In this document: positions 1-6,273 of the stretch, one piece after another
How the letters are laid out: the number at the start of each line of letters is the position of its first letter
Numbering within the stretch: the stretch's first letter is position 1
NCBI GenBank assembly: GCA_023423855.1
Contig: JAFAEU010000375.1
Location: forward strand, 1 to 6,982
Reading direction: 5' to 3'
Origin: Pseudomonadota bacterium
Lineage (GTDB): Bacteria; Pseudomonadota; Gammaproteobacteria; Xanthomonadales; Xanthomonadaceae
Length of the DNA: 6,982 nt
The notes under the pieces: model-generated
Database searches by the model: none
Told to the model about the DNA's origin: nothing
What the model saw: only the letters and a program-made list of their open reading frames with translations
Made by a program: the position numbers and the translations under genes

Positions 1-609
1 GAATTCGCCAGCGCCCTGACCCACGGCCTCGGCGCGACCGCCGCGCTGGCCGGCGGCGCGGTGTTGATCACCCTGGCCGCGCTGTATGGCAACGGATGGC
101 AGCTGGGCGCGTCGATCGTGTTCGGCGTGTCGCTGCTGCTGCTCTACTTGGCGTCGACGCTCTACCACGCGATCAACCATCCGGTCGCCAAGGGCCGCCT
201 CAAGGTCTTCGACCACTTCGCGATCTACCTGTTGATAGCCGGCACCTATACGCCCTTCACCCTGATCGGCCTGCGCGGCACGCTGGGCTGGTGGCTGTTC
301 GGCATCATCTGGACGCTGGCGCTGGCCGGCGTGGTGTTCAAGCTGTTCTACACAGGGCGATTCCGCGGCCTGTCGACCGCGATCTACGTGGCGATGGGCT
401 GGCTGGTGGTGATCGCGATCGGCCCGGTGGCCGCCGCGCTCGATACCTGGACGCTGGGCTGGATCATCGCCGGCGGCCTGTTCTACACGCTGGGCACCTT
501 CTTCTACATGCGCGAATCGATCCCCTACGCGCATGCGATCTGGCACCTGTTCTGCATCGGCGGCAGCGTCTGCCACTACGTCGCGGTGATGGCGCAGGTC
601 GTGGGCTGA
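1..609 (+). CDS. trhA: TrhA / hemolysin III (YqfA, PAQR-like) family membrane protein, 5'-truncated
   Basis: The reading frame is open from base 1, so the true start lies left of the window; 202 residues are visible, and family members are usually a little over 200, so probably only some ten residues are missing. The first residues, EFASALTHGLGA, match the conserved amphipathic entry of the family. The rest is a chain of about seven hydrophobic helices. Conserved polar residues of the presumed metal site are present: S-T-L-Y-H (visible residues 52-56), D71-H72 followed by the GTYTPF signature, and H178-x3-H182 in HAIWHLF near the end. The family is an inner-membrane relative of the adiponectin/progestin receptors; despite the name 'hemolysin III', the E. 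coli member is linked to membrane energetic homeostasis. Residues 1-20 have no good start, and the Met-like GTG at 61 is internal. The next gene follows after 83 bp on the same strand. Family is certain; physiological role is inferred. Confidence 0.93.
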   Translation, partial: EFASALTHGLGATAALAGGAVLITLAALYGNGWQLGASIVFGVSLLLLYLASTLYHAINHPVAKGRLKVFDHFAIYLLIAGTYTPFTLIGLRGTLGWWLFGIIWTLALAGVVFKLFYTGRFRGLSTAIYVAMGWLVVIAIGPVAAALDTWTLGWIIAGGLFYTLGTFFYMRESIPYAHAIWHLFCIGGSVCHYVAVMAQVVG

Positions 610-670
610 GCGCGCTCACGGCGCGTTCGCGAAACTGAACCCATCGCCGCCGCTTTCGCGCCGACGCAAC

Positions 671-696
671 GCATGCCGCCAATACTGGCGGCATGC
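671..696 (+). promoter_or_regulatory. Perfect inverted repeat enclosing the AsmA-family start codon
   Basis: Arms GCATGCCGCCA (671-681) and TGGCGGCATGC (686-696) are perfectly complementary over 11 bp, with the 4-nt loop ATAC. The ATG at 693-695 and the only weak Shine-Dalgarno-like bases (GGCGG, 687-691) lie in the right arm, so an RNA hairpin would bury the initiation region. No other in-frame start exists between the upstream stop at 636 and this ATG. It could lower translation or respond to a factor. There is no T-tract, so it is not a typical terminator. The pairing is seen directly; the function is inferred. Confidence 0.6.
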
Positions 697-2657
697 AGGC
701 AACCGACACCCCCGCAACCACGCCCGATCCCGCCCGCCGGCGCTGGCCGCCGACGCGGCGCACCACCGCGATCCTCGCCATCGTCGCCGCAGCCCTGGTC
801 GCGCTGGTGCTGCTGTGGGACTGGAACTGGTTCAAGGGTCCGGTCGAACGCGTCGTGCAGGCGCGCACCGGGCGCGCGTTCGAGATCGCCGGCAATCTCG
901 ACGTCGACCTCGGCCGCATCACCACCGTCACCGCCGACGGCCTGCGCCTGGGCAACGCCGACTGGTCGAAGCAGCCCGACATGGCCACCGCGCGGCAACT
1001 GGTGCTGCAGGTCGAAACCTGGCCGCTGCTGATCGGCAAGGTGCGCCTGCCGGAACTGCGGCTGTCGCAGCCCGACGTGCGGATCGAGACCAATCCCGAC
1101 GGCGGTCCCGGCAACTGGGACTTCGGCTTCGACAGCGACGGCGACGGCAGCGCCCTGCAGCTGCGCCGGCTGTGGATCGACGCAGGCCGCCTGCGCTTCG
1201 ACGACGCCGTCAGCAGGACCGCGATCGACGTCGAACTCGCCAGCCGGGAACCGCGCAAGGCCGACGCCGCGCCGCCGATCACGCTCAAGGGCGACGGACA
1301 CTGGGCCGGCAACGACTTCACCCTGGAAGGCACCACCGAATCGCCGCTGGAGCTGCAGGACAGCGAACGGCCCTATCGCCTCGACCTGCGCGCCCGCGCC
1401 GGCGCCACCCGCGCCCACGCCCGCGGCACCCTGCTCGACCCCTTCCGCCTGCGCGACTTCGACCTGCAGTTCGAACTCGCCGGCCGCAACCTCGCCGACC
1501 TCTACCCGCTGGTCGGCCTCGCCCTGCCCGACTCCCCGCCCTATGCCGTCGACGGCCGCCTCACCCGCGACACGGACACCTGGCACTACGACGGCTTCAG
1601 CGGACAGATCGGCCAGAGCGACCTGTCCGGCTCGGCCGCGGTCACGACCGGCCGCGAACGCCCGCTGTTCAAGGCCGAGCTGGTGTCGAAGCGGCTGGAC
1701 TTCGATGACCTCGCCGGCTTCCTCGGCGGCACCCCGGACGCCGAAGGCGAGGCGCTCGACCCCAGGCTCGCCGAACAGGCCGCGGAGCAGGCCGCGACCG
1801 GCAAGGTGCTGCCGTCCACGCCCTACGACCTGGCCAAGCTGCGCGCGATGGACGCCGACGTGCGCCTGCGCGCGCAGCGCATCAACGCGCCGAAGCTGCC
1901 GATCGACGACATGGACGCGCACCTGCTGCTCGACGCCGGCCTGGCGCGGCTGGAGCCGCTCAATTTCGGCGTCGCCGGCGGCGACATCCACGCCGACATC
2001 CGCATGGACGCGCGCAGCGACACCATCACCACGCGGCTCAAGGCCGACGTGCGCCGCATCGAACTGTCGCAGCTGTTCCCCGACGCCGAACTGACCAGGG
2101 ACGCCGCCGGGCGCTTTGCCGGCAGCCTCAACCTCGTCGGCACCGGCAATTCCGTGGCGGCGATGCTGGCGACCGCCGACGGCGACGTCGCCGTGGGCAT
2201 GGGCCGCGGCCGGATCAGCAACCTGCTGGTGGAGCTGGCCGGCATCGACATCTACGAGGCGGTGAAATACCTGATCGGCAAGGATCGCCAGGTGCCGGTC
2301 CGCTGCGCCTTCGCCGACTTCGGCGTGAAGCGCGGCGTGATGGAATCGCGCGCGCTCGCCTTCGACACCACCGACACCCTCATCGTCGGCGAGGGCCGGG
2401 TGGACCTGCGCGAGGAGACGCTCGACCTCGAACTGCGCCCGCGCCCCAAGGACCGCAGCATCCTCGCCCTGCGCTCGCCGCTGCACATCGGCGGGACCTT
2501 CGCCGATCCGAGCTTCCGTCCGGACATGGCCCGCCTGGGCCTGCGCGGCGCGGTCGCCCTGGCGCTGGGCAGCATCGCCCCGCCGGCGGCGCTGCTGGCC
2601 ACCCTCGAACTCGGCCCGGGCGAGGACAGCGACTGCGGCGGCGCGTACGCGCGGTGA
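693..2657 (+). CDS. AsmA family protein
   Basis: This 654-residue protein has the AsmA layout. A short cytoplasmic tail rich in Pro/Arg is followed by one membrane helix at residues 25-42 (AILAIVAAALVALVLLW). Next comes the hallmark DWNWFKGPVERVV (43-55), then the 'tGRafeIaGnLdVdLGR' region. A long periplasmic part predicted as repeating beta strands follows. The C-terminal AsmA block begins near residue 475 (SLNLVGTGNSVAAML), includes a conserved Cys near 537 and PLHIGGTFADPSFRPD (596-611), and ends with a Pro-Pro/acidic/Cys648 motif typical of family members. AsmA-like proteins (AsmA, TamB, YhdP, YdbH) form beta-groove bridges tied to lipid traffic between inner and outer membranes; which paralogue this is cannot be decided here. 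ATG 693 is the first in-frame start after the stop at 636, but has a poor ribosome site and sits in a hairpin. It lies 83 bp after trhA, possibly cotranscribed. Confidence 0.92.
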   Translation: MQATDTPATTPDPARRRWPPTRRTTAILAIVAAALVALVLLWDWNWFKGPVERVVQARTGRAFEIAGNLDVDLGRITTVTADGLRLGNADWSKQPDMATARQLVLQVETWPLLIGKVRLPELRLSQPDVRIETNPDGGPGNWDFGFDSDGDGSALQLRRLWIDAGRLRFDDAVSRTAIDVELASREPRKADAAPPITLKGDGHWAGNDFTLEGTTESPLELQDSERPYRLDLRARAGATRAHARGTLLDPFRLRDFDLQFELAGRNLADLYPLVGLALPDSPPYAVDGRLTRDTDTWHYDGFSGQIGQSDLSGSAAVTTGRERPLFKAELVSKRLDFDDLAGFLGGTPDAEGEALDPRLAEQAAEQAATGKVLPSTPYDLAKLRAMDADVRLRAQRINAPKLPIDDMDAHLLLDAGLARLEPLNFGVAGGDIHADIRMDARSDTITTRLKADVRRIELSQLFPDAELTRDAAGRFAGSLNLVGTGNSVAAMLATADGDVAVGMGRGRISNLLVELAGIDIYEAVKYLIGKDRQVPVRCAFADFGVKRGVMESRALAFDTTDTLIVGEGRVDLREETLDLELRPRPKDRSILALRSPLHIGGTFADPSFRPDMARLGLRGAVALALGSIAPPAALLATLELGPGEDSDCGGAYAR

Positions 2658-2665
2658 TCAAAACA

Positions 2666-2741
2666 TGTCATCCCGAGCGAAGCGAGGGATCTGCCGTTCG
2701 AGCGTACTCAAAGCAGATCCCTCGCTTCGCTCGGGATGACA
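2666..2741. repeat. Long palindromic intergenic repeat (perfect 29-bp arms)
   Basis: Arms 2666-2694 and 2713-2741 are exact reverse complements, with an 18-nt loop (2695-2712). The left arm begins TGTCATCCCGAGCGAAGCGA and ends GGGATCTGC. Each arm can also fold alone: ATCCC/GGGAT (2670-2674 with 2686-2690) closes over tandem G.A mismatches and the GCGAAGC core (2677-2683). The element begins 8 bp after the AsmA-family stop and lies between convergent genes, so it may act as a two-way transcript end or a 3' stabiliser. No T-tract follows on either side, so a classical intrinsic terminator is not shown. This sequence type is, from memory, a dispersed repeat in many proteobacteria, often mis-annotated as peptide containing 'CHPERSEGS'. 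Confidence 0.9.
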
Positions 2742-2842
2742 AGTCCGGGTGGAAACGGCAGCATCGGCTTCAGGCCAACGGAGCCGGACTCGCGCCCCGG
2801 CCCGCTGCCGAACGCCGTCCGATGCGACTTCCGCCGAATCCT
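2742..2842. other. Convergent intergenic spacer, nothing recognised
   Basis: This stretch lies between the palindromic repeat and the stop codon of the CBS-domain gene. It is GC-rich and has no coding-like open frame of its own. A 7-bp inverted repeat (AGTCCGG 2742-2748, CCGGACT 2784-2790) is too short and too widely spaced to call. I see no terminator T-tract for the CBS gene on the minus strand. Confidence 0.5.
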
Positions 2843-3271
2843 TCAGCCGGCGATGTAGCGCTGCAACTGGTCCAGCTCGTGCTGCTGGTCCTCGATCACC
2901 GCCGCGACCAGGTCCCCGATCGAGATCATGCCGACCACGCCGCCGCCCTCCACCACCGGCAGGTGGCGGATGCGGTTGCGGGTGACGATCTGCATGCAGT
3001 CGGGCACCCCGTGATCGGGGCCGACGGTGACCACCTCCGTGGTCATGATCGCGCTGACCGGCGTGTCCTTCGACGAACGCCCCTCGAGCACGATCTTGCG
3101 CGCGTAGTCGCGCTCGGACAGGATCCCGGACAGTCGCGATCCGTCCATCACCAGCACCGCCCCGATCCCCTTGAGCGCCATCAGGCGGATCGCGTCGATG
3201 ACCGGTGCATCGGGCGCGACCGCGAACAGGTCAGGCGTCTTGGCTCCCAGCAGTTGCCGCACCGTACGCAT
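2843..3271 (-). CDS. CBS domain-containing protein (two CBS motifs)
   Basis: A 142-residue soluble protein made of almost nothing but a CBS pair. The first motif is about residues 8-65 and ends in the typical LSGILSERDYARKI. The second is about 73-130: VSAIMTTEVVTVGPD, then RIRHLPVVEGGGVVGMISIG and DLV. The C-terminal helix (DQQHELDQLQRYIAG) is characteristic of stand-alone CBS proteins of this size, which often dimerise. CBS pairs generally bind adenosine nucleotides (AMP, ATP, SAM) and act as energy or redox sensors; the ligand and target here are unknown. Start ATG (3269-3271) is supported by a strong GGGAGGG ribosome site seven bases upstream and by normal family length. The gene begins inside the last 41 bp of the upstream glycosyltransferase gene, implying one transcript and possible translational coupling. 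It ends facing the AsmA-family gene. Confidence 0.95.
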   Translation of the reverse strand: MRTVRQLLGAKTPDLFAVAPDAPVIDAIRLMALKGIGAVLVMDGSRLSGILSERDYARKIVLEGRSSKDTPVSAIMTTEVVTVGPDHGVPDCMQIVTRNRIRHLPVVEGGGVVGMISIGDLVAAVIEDQQHELDQLQRYIAG

Positions 3272-4259
3272 GGTGCTTCCCTCCCGTTGGCTGCGACGGC
3301 ATTGAGGATACTCCGCCCGGCGCCGGACGCCAGTCGTCGACCAGGTACAGCGGCCGCTGCTTGGACTCCTCGTACAGCCGCCCGAGGTATTCGCCGATCA
3401 TGCCCAGCGCGACCAGCTGCACGCCGCCGAGGAACAGGATCACCGTCATCATCGTCGGCCAGCCCGCCACGCGATCGCCGAAGAACAGCGCCTTGGACAC
3501 GATCCAGACCGCGTACACGAAGGCCACCAGCGCGGCGCCGAGGCCGACGTAGGTGGCCAGCCGCAGCGGCGCGGTGGAGAAGCTGGTGATGCCCTCCAGC
3601 GCGAAGTTCCACAGTTTCCACAGGCTGAACTTGCTGTTGCCGGCCAGTCGCGCCTCGCGCCGGTACGGGATCGCGACGCGGTTGTAGCCGATCCAGCCGA
3701 ACAGCCCCTTCATGAAGCGATGGCGTTCGCGCAGCTGCCGCAGCGCGGCCAGCGCGCGCGGCGAGAGCAGGCGGAAGTCGCCGGTGTCGGTCGGGATCGG
3801 CGTCTTCGACAGGCGCTGCATCACGCGATAGAACGCATGCGCGGTGGCGCGCTTGAGCCAGCCCTCGCCGTCGCGCTGCTCGCGCATGCCGTGAACGTCG
3901 TCGTAGCCCTCGCGCCACTTCGCGACGAACTGCGGGATCAGCTCCGGTGGGTCCTGGCCGTCGGCGTCGAGGATGATCGCCGCGCCCGCCTCGACGTGGT
4001 CGAGCCCCGCGGTCAGCGCCGCCTCCTTGCCGAAGTTGCGCGACAGCCGCAGCAGCGCGACCCGGCGGTCGCCGCTGGCGAGGCCGCGCATCACTTCCCA
4101 GGTGCCGTCGCGGCTGCCGTCGTCGATGTACAGGACGCGGCCGTCGACGCCGTCGGCGACCAGCCCGTCCAGCACGCCGGCAACGCGCCGGTGCAGCAGC
4201 GGCAGGGCCTCGGCCTCGTCGCGGGCCGCGACGACGACGGTCAACAGTTCACGGTTCAT
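3231..4259 (-). CDS. Glycosyltransferase family 2, polyprenyl-phosphate sugar transferase type (DPM1/ArnC/GtrB-like)
   Basis: A 342-residue inner-membrane enzyme. The cytoplasmic GT-A domain opens with LLTVVVAARDEAEALP (residues 5-20). It has the nucleotide-sugar binding motif DDGSRDGT (46-53), RLSRNFGKEAALTAGLDH (71-88), the metal-binding D98-A-D100 in LDADGQDPPE, and the acceptor-side signature TGDFRL (159-164). The stretch RREARLAGNSKFSLWKLW (200-217) is the usual juxtamembrane segment. Two membrane helices follow (about 234-260 and 270-292), then the typical RPLYLV ending (302-307). Enzymes of this kind move a sugar from a nucleotide donor to undecaprenyl/polyprenyl phosphate, for later use in lipid A, O-antigen or protein modification; the sugar cannot be told. 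The start ATG has AGGA seven bases upstream. Residues beyond about 308 form an unconserved tail, the part overlapped by the CBS gene. No flippase or second transferase is visible next to it. Confidence 0.94.
   Translation of the reverse strand: MNRELLTVVVAARDEAEALPLLHRRVAGVLDGLVADGVDGRVLYIDDGSRDGTWEVMRGLASGDRRVALLRLSRNFGKEAALTAGLDHVEAGAAIILDADGQDPPELIPQFVAKWREGYDDVHGMREQRDGEGWLKRATAHAFYRVMQRLSKTPIPTDTGDFRLLSPRALAALRQLRERHRFMKGLFGWIGYNRVAIPYRREARLAGNSKFSLWKLWNFALEGITSFSTAPLRLATYVGLGAALVAFVYAVWIVSKALFFGDRVAGWPTMMTVILFLGGVQLVALGMIGEYLGRLYEESKQRPLYLVDDWRPAPGGVSSMPSQPTGGKHHAYGAATAGSQDA
3279..3285 (-). promoter_or_regulatory. Shine-Dalgarno sequence of the CBS-domain gene
   Basis: On the minus strand GGGAGGG lies seven bases before the ATG at 3271. 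It is inside the 3' coding end of the glycosyltransferase gene, so ribosomes finishing that gene pass over it. It is the strongest ribosome site on the minus strand here and fixes the start choice for the CBS protein. Confidence 0.75.
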
Positions 4260-4266
4260 GCCGGCA

Positions 4267-4270
4267 TCCT
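4267..4270 (-). promoter_or_regulatory. Ribosome binding site of the glycosyltransferase gene
   Basis: The minus strand reads AGGA followed by seven bases (TGCCGGC) and the ATG at 4257-4259. This is a modest but well-spaced Shine-Dalgarno sequence and supports the chosen start. Confidence 0.55.
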
Positions 4271-4307
4271 AGAGCATTCCCGTGCCAATCCCTGCAATCC
4301 CGGACTC

Positions 4308-4408
4308 CGTCATCCCGGCGAAAGCCGGGATCCATCTTGCTGTTGATCCTGCCGGACAACGCAGCTGCGGAAAGACAAAAATGGATCCCGGCTTTCGCCG
4401 GAATGACG
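4308..4408. repeat. REP-like palindromic repeat pair (28-bp arms, one mismatch)
   Basis: Arms 4308-4335 and 4381-4408 are reverse complements except at 4402 (A, where G would pair with C4314); the loop is 45 nt (4336-4380). Within each arm is a compact hairpin: 4312-4331 is ATCCCGGC-GAAA-GCCGGGAT, an 8-bp stem closed by a GNRA tetraloop, and 4385-4404 is its inverted copy. The element fills the gap between the mtgA stop and the glycosyltransferase start, both on the minus strand, so it lies in any mtgA readthrough transcript. The type is familiar in proteobacterial genomes and resembles in layout the Neisseria dRS3 repeats (from memory). Translation through it gives the spurious 'VIPAKAGIH...FRRND' peptides. 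Confidence 0.9.
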
Positions 4409-4440
4409 AACAGGAAGACGCGTCTGCCCGCGCCGCGCCG

Positions 4441-5214
4441 TCAATCCAGCATCTCGAGATAGCCATCACCACCGATCTGCCGCATGTTGCGCTCGATCCA
4501 GCGCGCGCGCCGCTGCACGTAGGGTCCGGGATTGGCGGCGCTGTAGCGCTTGGGACTGGGCAGGACCGCCGCCAGCCGCGCGCTCTGCGATGGCGTCAGC
4601 GCCGCCGCGTCGCGACCGAAGAAACTGCGCGCGGCCGCCTGCGCACCGTAGACGCCGTCGCCGAACTCGGCGACGTTGGCATAGACCTCGAGGATGCGCC
4701 GCTTCGGCCACATCCATTCAAGCAGGACGGTGTACCAGGCCTCGACGCCCTTGCGCACCCAGCGCGAGGCCGCGCTCGACCCCTGCCAGAGGAACAGGTT
4801 CTTCGCCAGCTGCTGGCTGATGGTGCTGCCGCCGCGCAGCCGCCCGCCCTGTTCGTTGCGCCGGCGCGCCTGCTCGATCGCCTCCAGGTCGAAGCCGCCG
4901 TGCGTGGCGAAGGCCTGGTCTTCCGCCGCCACCAGCGCCACCGGCAGCGACGCGGCCATCCGCTCCAGGTCGCGCCAGTCGTGGGCGACGCGGAAGTCCC
5001 GGTCGCCCTGCGCCCAGGCGTCGAACTGGCGGATGGCCATGAACGCCGAGAACGGTGGATCGACGAAGCGCAGCACGCCCACCTGCAACACCGTGAACAA
5101 CACGATCCAGACCGGCAGCAGCGCGAGCCGCCGCAGCCAGCGGCGCCGGCGCGGGCGACGCGCGGGCGCCGGCACGCCTCCACCATCGTCGTTCGAGGCT
5201 TGCGCCGTCGTCAT
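4441..5214 (-). CDS. mtgA: Monofunctional biosynthetic peptidoglycan transglycosylase MtgA
   Basis: A 257-residue GT51 enzyme that polymerises lipid II into glycan strands at the periplasmic face of the inner membrane, without a transpeptidase domain. A Pro/Arg-rich cytoplasmic tail (about 1-29) leads to one membrane anchor (about 30-50). All five GT51 motifs follow in order: [18 protein letters not shown] (96-113; catalytic Glu98), [16 protein letters not shown] (128-143), [19 protein letters not shown] (154-172), [20 protein letters not shown] (174-193) and LAAVLPSP near residue 217. Length and architecture match MtgA rather than a bifunctional penicillin-binding protein. The start is the only in-frame ATG of three closely spaced ones (5214, 5219, 5225), with GGGGA four bases upstream. 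The gene is divergent from hslO and upstream of the glycosyltransferase and CBS genes on the same strand, from which a 181-bp gap with a palindromic repeat separates it. Confidence 0.97.
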   Translation of the reverse strand: MTTAQASNDDGGGVPAPARRPRRRRWLRRLALLPVWIVLFTVLQVGVLRFVDPPFSAFMAIRQFDAWAQGDRDFRVAHDWRDLERMAASLPVALVAAEDQAFATHGGFDLEAIEQARRRNEQGGRLRGGSTISQQLAKNLFLWQGSSAASRWVRKGVEAWYTVLLEWMWPKRRILEVYANVAEFGDGVYGAQAAARSFFGRDAAALTPSQSARLAAVLPSPKRYSAANPGPYVQRRARWIERNMRQIGGDGYLEMLD

Positions 5215-5297
5215 CGCATCCCCATCTGTCAGGCAGCGCGGGCATCGCGCACACTGCCCCTATTCGAACACGCCACGCACGCCTCCGCGAACCTCCC
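5215..5297. promoter_or_regulatory. Divergent mtgA-hslO intergenic region
   Basis: These 83 bp must hold the promoters and ribosome sites for mtgA (minus) and hslO (plus) if each gene has its own. I cannot point to a convincing -35/-10 pair in either direction. CCCCTATT (5257-5264) resembles a heat-shock -10 box but has no matching CTTGAA-like -35. The area around it (TATTCGAACA, 5261-5270) is the least GC-rich part and contains the palindrome TTCGAA. Confidence 0.4.
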
Positions 5298-6206
5298 ATG
5301 TCCGTTCCCCCGCCGATCGACAGCGACCAGCTCTCCCGTTTCCTGCTGCCCCACGCCGGCGTGCGCGGCGTGCGCGTGCACCTGCACGAGACCTGGACGC
5401 GGATCCGCGCGCGCGACGACTCCCCGCCCGCGGTCACCGAACTGCTGGGCGAAGCGGTCGCCGCCGCGGCGCTGTTCACCGGCCATGCCAAGGTCGACGG
5501 ACGCCTGTCCGTGCAGCTGCGCGGCGCGGGTCGCCTGCGCACGCTGTTCGCCGAATGCACCGCCGCGGGCACCCTGCGCGGCATCGCGCGCCTGGCCGAG
5601 GGCGACGACACGCCCGTCTCGCGCGACCTGCGCGAACTCGGCGCCGACGCCGTGCTCGCCATCACCATCGAGAACCCCGGCGTCCGCGGCCGCGAACCGA
5701 CCCGCTACCAGGGCCTGGTGCCGCTGGAGTCCGATTCGCTGGCGGGCGCGTTCGAGGACTACTTCCGGCAGTCGGAACAGCTGCCCACGCGCCTGCTGCT
5801 GGCCGCCGACGGCAGCCGTGCGGCCGGCCTGATGCTGCAGAAGCTGCCCGGCGACGCCGGCGACGACGACGGCTGGAACCGCGCGGTCGCCCTGTTCGAG
5901 ACCCTCTCGCCGGCGGAACTGCTCGACCTGCCGACGGACACCCTGCTCACCCGCCTGTTCCACGAGGACCGGCCCGAACACCTCGGCGACCGGCCACTGG
6001 CCTTCGGCTGCTCCTGCTCCCGGGAGCGGGTGGCGGCGATGCTGCAATCGCTCGGCGAGGCCGAGGCCCGGGCCGCCGTCATCGACGGCGCGGCCCGGAT
6101 CCGCTGCGAGTTCTGCGGCGAGCGCTACGAATTCGACCCGCCCGCCGTGCAGGCCCTGTTCGCCGGACCGGCGACCGATGCGGCCGCGCCTGAACGCATT
6201 CAGTGA
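5298..6206 (+). CDS. hslO: Hsp33 redox-regulated molecular chaperone
   Basis: A 302-residue cytoplasmic chaperone, close to the usual 290-300. The N-terminal domain shows family landmarks: LSRFLLPHAGVRGVRVHL (12-29), LLGEAVAAAALFTGHAKVDG (49-68), RLSVQLRG, then LRTLFAECTAAGTLRGIARL, and the YQGLVPLESDSLAGAFEDYF stretch, including the SEQLPT loop. The C-terminal redox switch is intact: zinc-ligand cysteines Cys238-x-Cys240 in FGCSCSRERV and Cys270-x2-Cys273 in IRCEFCGERYEF. In the family, oxidation releases zinc, unfolds the linker and activates holdase function, protecting proteins from bleach or peroxide stress. ATG 5298 places the conserved LSRFLLP about 11 residues from the N-terminus as expected, although no clear Shine-Dalgarno sequence precedes it. 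It is divergent from mtgA; the next gene has its own promoter. Confidence 0.98.
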   Translation: MSVPPPIDSDQLSRFLLPHAGVRGVRVHLHETWTRIRARDDSPPAVTELLGEAVAAAALFTGHAKVDGRLSVQLRGAGRLRTLFAECTAAGTLRGIARLAEGDDTPVSRDLRELGADAVLAITIENPGVRGREPTRYQGLVPLESDSLAGAFEDYFRQSEQLPTRLLLAADGSRAAGLMLQKLPGDAGDDDGWNRAVALFETLSPAELLDLPTDTLLTRLFHEDRPEHLGDRPLAFGCSCSRERVAAMLQSLGEAEARAAVIDGAARIRCEFCGERYEFDPPAVQALFAGPATDAAAPERIQ

Positions 6207-6231
6207 CGGTGCAGGTTGCCTGTGTGTGGGA

Positions 6232-6260
6232 TTGTTAAATAAACATAAACGCGCTAGGAT
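6232..6260 (+). promoter_or_regulatory. Predicted sigma70-like promoter of the exported-protein gene
   Basis: TTGTTA (6232-6237) and TAGGAT (6255-6260) are spaced by 17 bp and each matches four of six consensus positions. They lie in the most AT-rich stretch of the window (6231-6249), just after the hslO stop. Transcription would begin near 6266-6268, giving a leader of nearly 50 nt. TTGCCT (6216-6221) with ATAAAC (6239-6244) is a weaker alternative pair. Confidence 0.6.
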
Positions 6261-6263
6261 CGT

Positions 6264-6273
6264 TTTCCGGAAA
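6264..6273. promoter_or_regulatory. Palindrome TTTCCGGAAA at the predicted transcription start
   Basis: This is a perfect 10-bp self-complementary sequence starting four bases after the -10 box. The position would suit a repressor site overlapping the start point, but a 10-bp palindrome can arise by chance and no protein can be named. Confidence 0.25.

Noticed and set aside
1..6. Window begins exactly with an EcoRI site, suggesting a cloned fragment
   Set aside because: The bases encode the expected Glu-Phe of the conserved TrhA N-terminal region and read smoothly in frame, so coincidence or an arbitrary window cut is enough explanation.
576..2486. Long minus-strand open frame (636 codons) antisense to the AsmA-family gene
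   Set aside because: Its translation is low-complexity, rich in Ala/Gly/Val/Gln with no recognisable domain, and it is a typical antisense shadow in high-GC DNA. The plus-strand frame has clear AsmA motifs and a membrane anchor.
2742..2790. 7-bp inverted repeat AGTCCGG/CCGGACT as a terminator for the CBS gene
   Set aside because: The loop is about 35 nt, the stem is short and no T-tract follows on the minus strand; GC-rich DNA gives such matches by chance.
2654..3589. Plus-strand frame beginning in the 29-bp palindrome ('CHPERSEGS' peptide)
   Set aside because: The start is repeat translation and the rest is antisense to the CBS and glycosyltransferase genes; no domain is visible.
5257..5264. 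CCCCTATT as a sigma32 heat-shock -10 box for hslO
   Set aside because: No CTTGAA-like -35 lies at the proper distance upstream, so the match is probably chance.
4282..5832. Plus-strand frames starting at or near the repeat and running through mtgA into hslO (also 4694-6193)
   Set aside because: They are Arg/Ala/Pro-rich antisense or out-of-frame shadows. The first begins with repeat-derived peptide ('VIPAKAGIH', 'FRRND'), a common source of false genes.
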